64,000 nucleotides of DNA from Gluconobacter cerevisiae (GTDB lineage: Bacteria > Pseudomonadota > Alphaproteobacteria > Acetobacterales > Acetobacteraceae). Below, piece after piece: positions 61,915 through 64,000 of this stretch. Each line of letters opens with the position of its first letter. Position 1 is the first letter of the stretch. The position numbers and the translations under genes are program-made. The notes below the pieces were generated by a model. That model saw only the letters and a list, made by a program, of their open reading frames with translations. It made no database searches and was not told where the DNA came from. Where the stretch lies: NCBI RefSeq assembly GCF_015244675.1, contig NZ_JABCQO010000002.1:310001-374000 (forward strand), given 5' to 3'.

Positions 61915-63597
61915 ATGACGAATCTGTTTTCTCCCGATCCGGCCGAAGATGCTTTTCTTTGTTTCAATAAAGGAAACTTTTCGGACGCGGAATCAGGTTT
62001 TCGAGCCATTCTCGCTGCTCAACCGGGGCAGCCGGATGCCTTGCATGGCATGGCGTGTCTGGCCCGCGCGCGCGGGCAGAGTGCCACGGCAATCGCACTA
62101 TTGGGGCGGGCGTTGCAGAAAGCGGCTGTTTCCCCCGATCGCAGAGCACGGATGCATACAACTCTAGGGCTTGCTCTGCTCGATCAGGGCCATCCCGAGG
62201 CCGCAAGGGCTGCATTTCAGGTGGCTGTATTGTTGCAGCCTTTTGATCCAAACGCCCATATCGGTCAGGCAGAGGCGTTGGTGGCTTTGGGGCGTCGGGG
62301 GGATGCGCGGGAGGCTCTGCAAAAAGCGACGGACCTTCTGGCAGATGAAAGTAATGTGAGAACCCGACTCGGGGAACTTTTCCTGGATGATGGTTTGGTG
62401 ATGCAAGCGGTCGAGGAGTTCGGGCGTGTCGTGCGCGACAGGCCGGATGACGGCGCAGCACTGGCCAATCTGGGAGCGGCGCTTTTTGCCGGGAATGCGT
62501 TTGATGAGGCGCGGGACGTCCTGTTGAGGGCCTGCGAACTTGGAGCTGAAACTGCGGAGACGCTCAACAGTCTGGGCCTTGTTGAAATGGCCCGGGGCGA
62601 GCTTGCGGCTGCGTCCGATACATTGTGGCGGGCCTTGGAATTGCGGCCTTCGGATGCGCGGATTGCCAATAATCTCGGCACGATCCTGATGGAAATCGGG
62701 AGGGTTGAGGACGCGGAATCTCTGTTCCAAATGATTGCGGTGCGTGAATCGGGCGAAGAAGCCGAACGGGCGCGCTTCAACCGATCGACCGTTTTATTGG
62801 GACAGGGACGGTTTGCGGAAGGCTGGCGGGACTTTGAAAGCCGCCGCTCGCTTCTGGGGCCGGTTTCGGACAATCCGCAATGGGATGGCTCGTCTGGAGA
62901 AGCGCCTGTTGCCGTCGTGGGGGAGCAGGGACTGGGCGATGAGGTTCAGTTTATGCGGTTTCTGACGCAGGCGGCTCGGCTGCGACCGTTGCGCTTGCGG
63001 TTTCGAACGGCGGTGCTGGCGGGACTGATGCATGAATTGGATCAGGAGCGGATTCTGCCAGCGGAAGGGCCTGTGGCAGCGGAGATCAGCCTTTTAAGTC
63101 TGCCCGCTGTTCTGGGGCTTGAGATGCCGCCTGCGGTTGAGCCCTATCTTGTGGTTGGGGAGAAGCCTGAAGCGGGGCGTATCGGACTCTGCTGGTCGGG
63201 GAATCCGTCTTACCGGTTTGACCGTAGACGCTCCGTTCCGGTCGTATGTCTGGAGGCTTTGCGACAGATTTCGGGGATGCGGTTTGTAGCGCTTCAGCCC
63301 GGGGATGCGCCGGAATGGATGGAGCGCGTGCCGCTCGAGACTACAGAAGATCTGGCGCAGGAAGTGGGGCGATGTGCGCTGGTGATCAGTGTGGATACGC
63401 TGGTGGCGCATATGGCAGGAGCACTGGGGCGTCCGCTTTGGCTGCTGAACCGTGAAGGCGGGGACTGGCGCTGGAAAGACGTGAACTGGTACCGCGATGT
63501 CCGTCAGTTCCGACCGCCTGCGGGAGCAGGCATTACTGAAGGATGGTCGGTTGTACTGCAGGAAGTGGTAGAGGCGTTCAGTTTGCAGGGGCGGTGA
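61915..63597 (+). CDS. TPR protein with a glycosyltransferase-like C-terminal domain
   Basis: 560 residues from ATG 61915; GTG 61888 would add 9. Residues about 15-290 are TPR repeats (RMHTTLGLALLDQGHPEAA, ALANLGAALFAGNAFDEA, RIANNLGTILMEIGRVEDAE). The C-terminal 250 residues match the GT9/GT41-like domain often fused to TPRs: VAVVGEQGLGDEVQFMRFL, IGLCWSGNPSYRFDRRRSVP, LVISVDTLVAHMAGALGRP and WLLNREGGDWRW. Likely cytoplasmic. May glycosylate proteins or flagellin-like targets; substrate unknown. The 3' end overlaps glnD by 20 bp. Confidence 0.83.
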   Translation: MTNLFSPDPAEDAFLCFNKGNFSDAESGFRAILAAQPGQPDALHGMACLARARGQSATAIALLGRALQKAAVSPDRRARMHTTLGLALLDQGHPEAARAAFQVAVLLQPFDPNAHIGQAEALVALGRRGDAREALQKATDLLADESNVRTRLGELFLDDGLVMQAVEEFGRVVRDRPDDGAALANLGAALFAGNAFDEARDVLLRACELGAETAETLNSLGLVEMARGELAAASDTLWRALELRPSDARIANNLGTILMEIGRVEDAESLFQMIAVRESGEEAERARFNRSTVLLGQGRFAEGWRDFESRRSLLGPVSDNPQWDGSSGEAPVAVVGEQGLGDEVQFMRFLTQAARLRPLRLRFRTAVLAGLMHELDQERILPAEGPVAAEISLLSLPAVLGLEMPPAVEPYLVVGEKPEAGRIGLCWSGNPSYRFDRRRSVPVVCLEALRQISGMRFVALQPGDAPEWMERVPLETTEDLAQEVGRCALVISVDTLVAHMAGALGRPLWLLNREGGDWRWKDVNWYRDVRQFRPPAGAGITEGWSVVLQEVVEAFSLQGR

Positions 63598-64000
63598 CTG
63601 GAGGGCTCGTAAGGGATGCCAACAGGGTTTCGCGCAGGCGAGCGAGACGGGTCGGATCGGTGATTTTCAGGCCCAGCAGGTCCCGCACATAGAAGACGTC
63701 CACGGCCCGCATACCGTAGGTCGTGATATGGGCTGAAGAGATCTGGAGAGACTGGCTACTGAGAGTTGAAGTAACGTCGTGCAGAAGTCCGGGACGGTCG
63801 CGACCGTTGACTTCGATGACGGTGTGACGGTCCGAAGCCGTGTTGTCGATGACGACCCGGGGAGGGACGTGAATCGCGCGCATCCGGCGCGAGGTGCTGT
63901 GATGGCTGGCGTCTTCGATGCCCTTGCGGATGTCGAGGCGACCCGACAATGCCTGTTCCACGAGATGGTTGAGGCGCCCGAGTTGATGAGGCTCCTCGAA
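63578..64000 (-). CDS. glnD: PII uridylyltransferase, 3' end only
   Basis: The last 140 or so residues of GlnD, running past the right edge of the window. The C-terminal ACT domain is clear: TVIEVNGRDRPGLLHDVTST followed by LQISSAHITTYGMRAVDVFYV. GlnD adds or removes UMP on PII according to glutamine level and so controls nitrogen assimilation, which links it to gltDB here. The GTG at 63961 is internal; the frame continues to base 64000. Confidence 0.93.
   Translation of the reverse strand, partial: FEEPHQLGRLNHLVEQALSGRLDIRKGIEDASHHSTSRRMRAIHVPPRVVIDNTASDRHTVIEVNGRDRPGLLHDVTSTLSSQSLQISSAHITTYGMRAVDVFYVRDLLGLKITDPTRLARLRETLLASLTSPPVTAPAN

Noticed and set aside
1-64000. Mobile elements, CRISPR arrays, toxin-antitoxin or restriction systems
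   Set aside because: No transposase, integrase, repeat-spacer pattern or typical defence gene was seen on either strand.

Overview
The window is a stretch of an acetic acid bacterium chromosome (Alphaproteobacteria, Acetobacteraceae), most likely Gluconobacter oxydans or a close relative. The evidence is moderately high GC, alphaproteobacterial gene orders (rseP-bamA-skp-lpxD-fabZ-lpxA-lpxI; rpmH-rnpA-yidD-yidC-engB-argB; Hsp20 followed by a DUF1150 gene), a PmtA-type phospholipid methyltransferase, and a remnant ctaD-ctaB cytochrome c oxidase cluster of the kind described in acetic acid bacteria. This is ordinary core chromosome: nearly every gene is intact, there is no insertion sequence, phage, CRISPR array or rRNA operon, and one tRNA (Leu-CAG) is present. 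The window starts inside pyrH and ends inside glnD.

Layout. 1-12.4 kb is one dense forward run from nucleotide and translation genes (pyrH, frr) through isoprenoid and phospholipid synthesis (uppS, cdsA, dxr), envelope proteolysis (rseP), outer-membrane protein assembly (bamA, skp-like) and lipid A synthesis (lpxD, fabZ, lpxA, lpxI), closed by gloA. 12.4-17 kb holds a small reverse-strand histidine-kinase-like gene, then the ribosomal L34/RNase P/YidD/YidC/EngB/ArgB operon. 17-21.2 kb has a degenerate PAS-GGDEF gene facing away from dapD-dapE and a membrane protein gene. 21.2-23.4 kb is def-fmt-truA on the reverse strand. 23.6-24.9 kb is a small heat-shock unit (hsp20, DUF1150) plus ridA. 24.9-27 kb is pabB-pabC. 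27.1-32.9 kb is a reverse operon rnd-kdsD-lptC-lptA-lptB-rpoN plus a 52-residue coiled-coil gene: LPS sugar precursor, LPS transport and sigma-54.

33-40.2 kb holds tRNA-Leu, an NDUFA9-like reductase-fold gene and the glutamate synthase pair gltD-gltB. 40.2-47.2 kb has an acyltransferase, oligoendopeptidase F, an ABC1-family kinase and a TonB-dependent receptor, followed by an AT-rich gap of about 350 bp that is the only gene-free stretch over 300 bp. 47.5-52.1 kb has a helical protein of unknown role, uvrB, greB, gshB and a tiny membrane protein. 52.3-55.3 kb carries pmtA and the remnant oxidase cluster. 55.4-60.4 kb is a reverse run of thrC, an M16 protease, a PmbA/TldD protein and a Tim44-domain protein. 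60.4-64 kb holds an MRJP/Yellow-like secreted protein, a small unknown, a TPR-glycosyltransferase-like protein and the 3' end of glnD.

The strongest unusual signal is at 53-55.3 kb. An intact CtaD-like protein appears, by eye, to have kept both low-spin heme ligands of cytochrome oxidase subunit I while losing all three CuB histidines and the high-spin heme ligand. It is still translationally coupled to ctaB and to a 40-residue CoxF-like membrane peptide. Other points of interest are a stand-alone histidine-kinase dimerisation-like miniprotein beside gloA, an LptA with two repeated PMGG linkers, a probable non-canonical start for pabB, and several inverted repeats in leaders (lpxD-fabZ, pabB, gltD, the MRJP-like gene). 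All calls come from reading the sequence; no database search was run.
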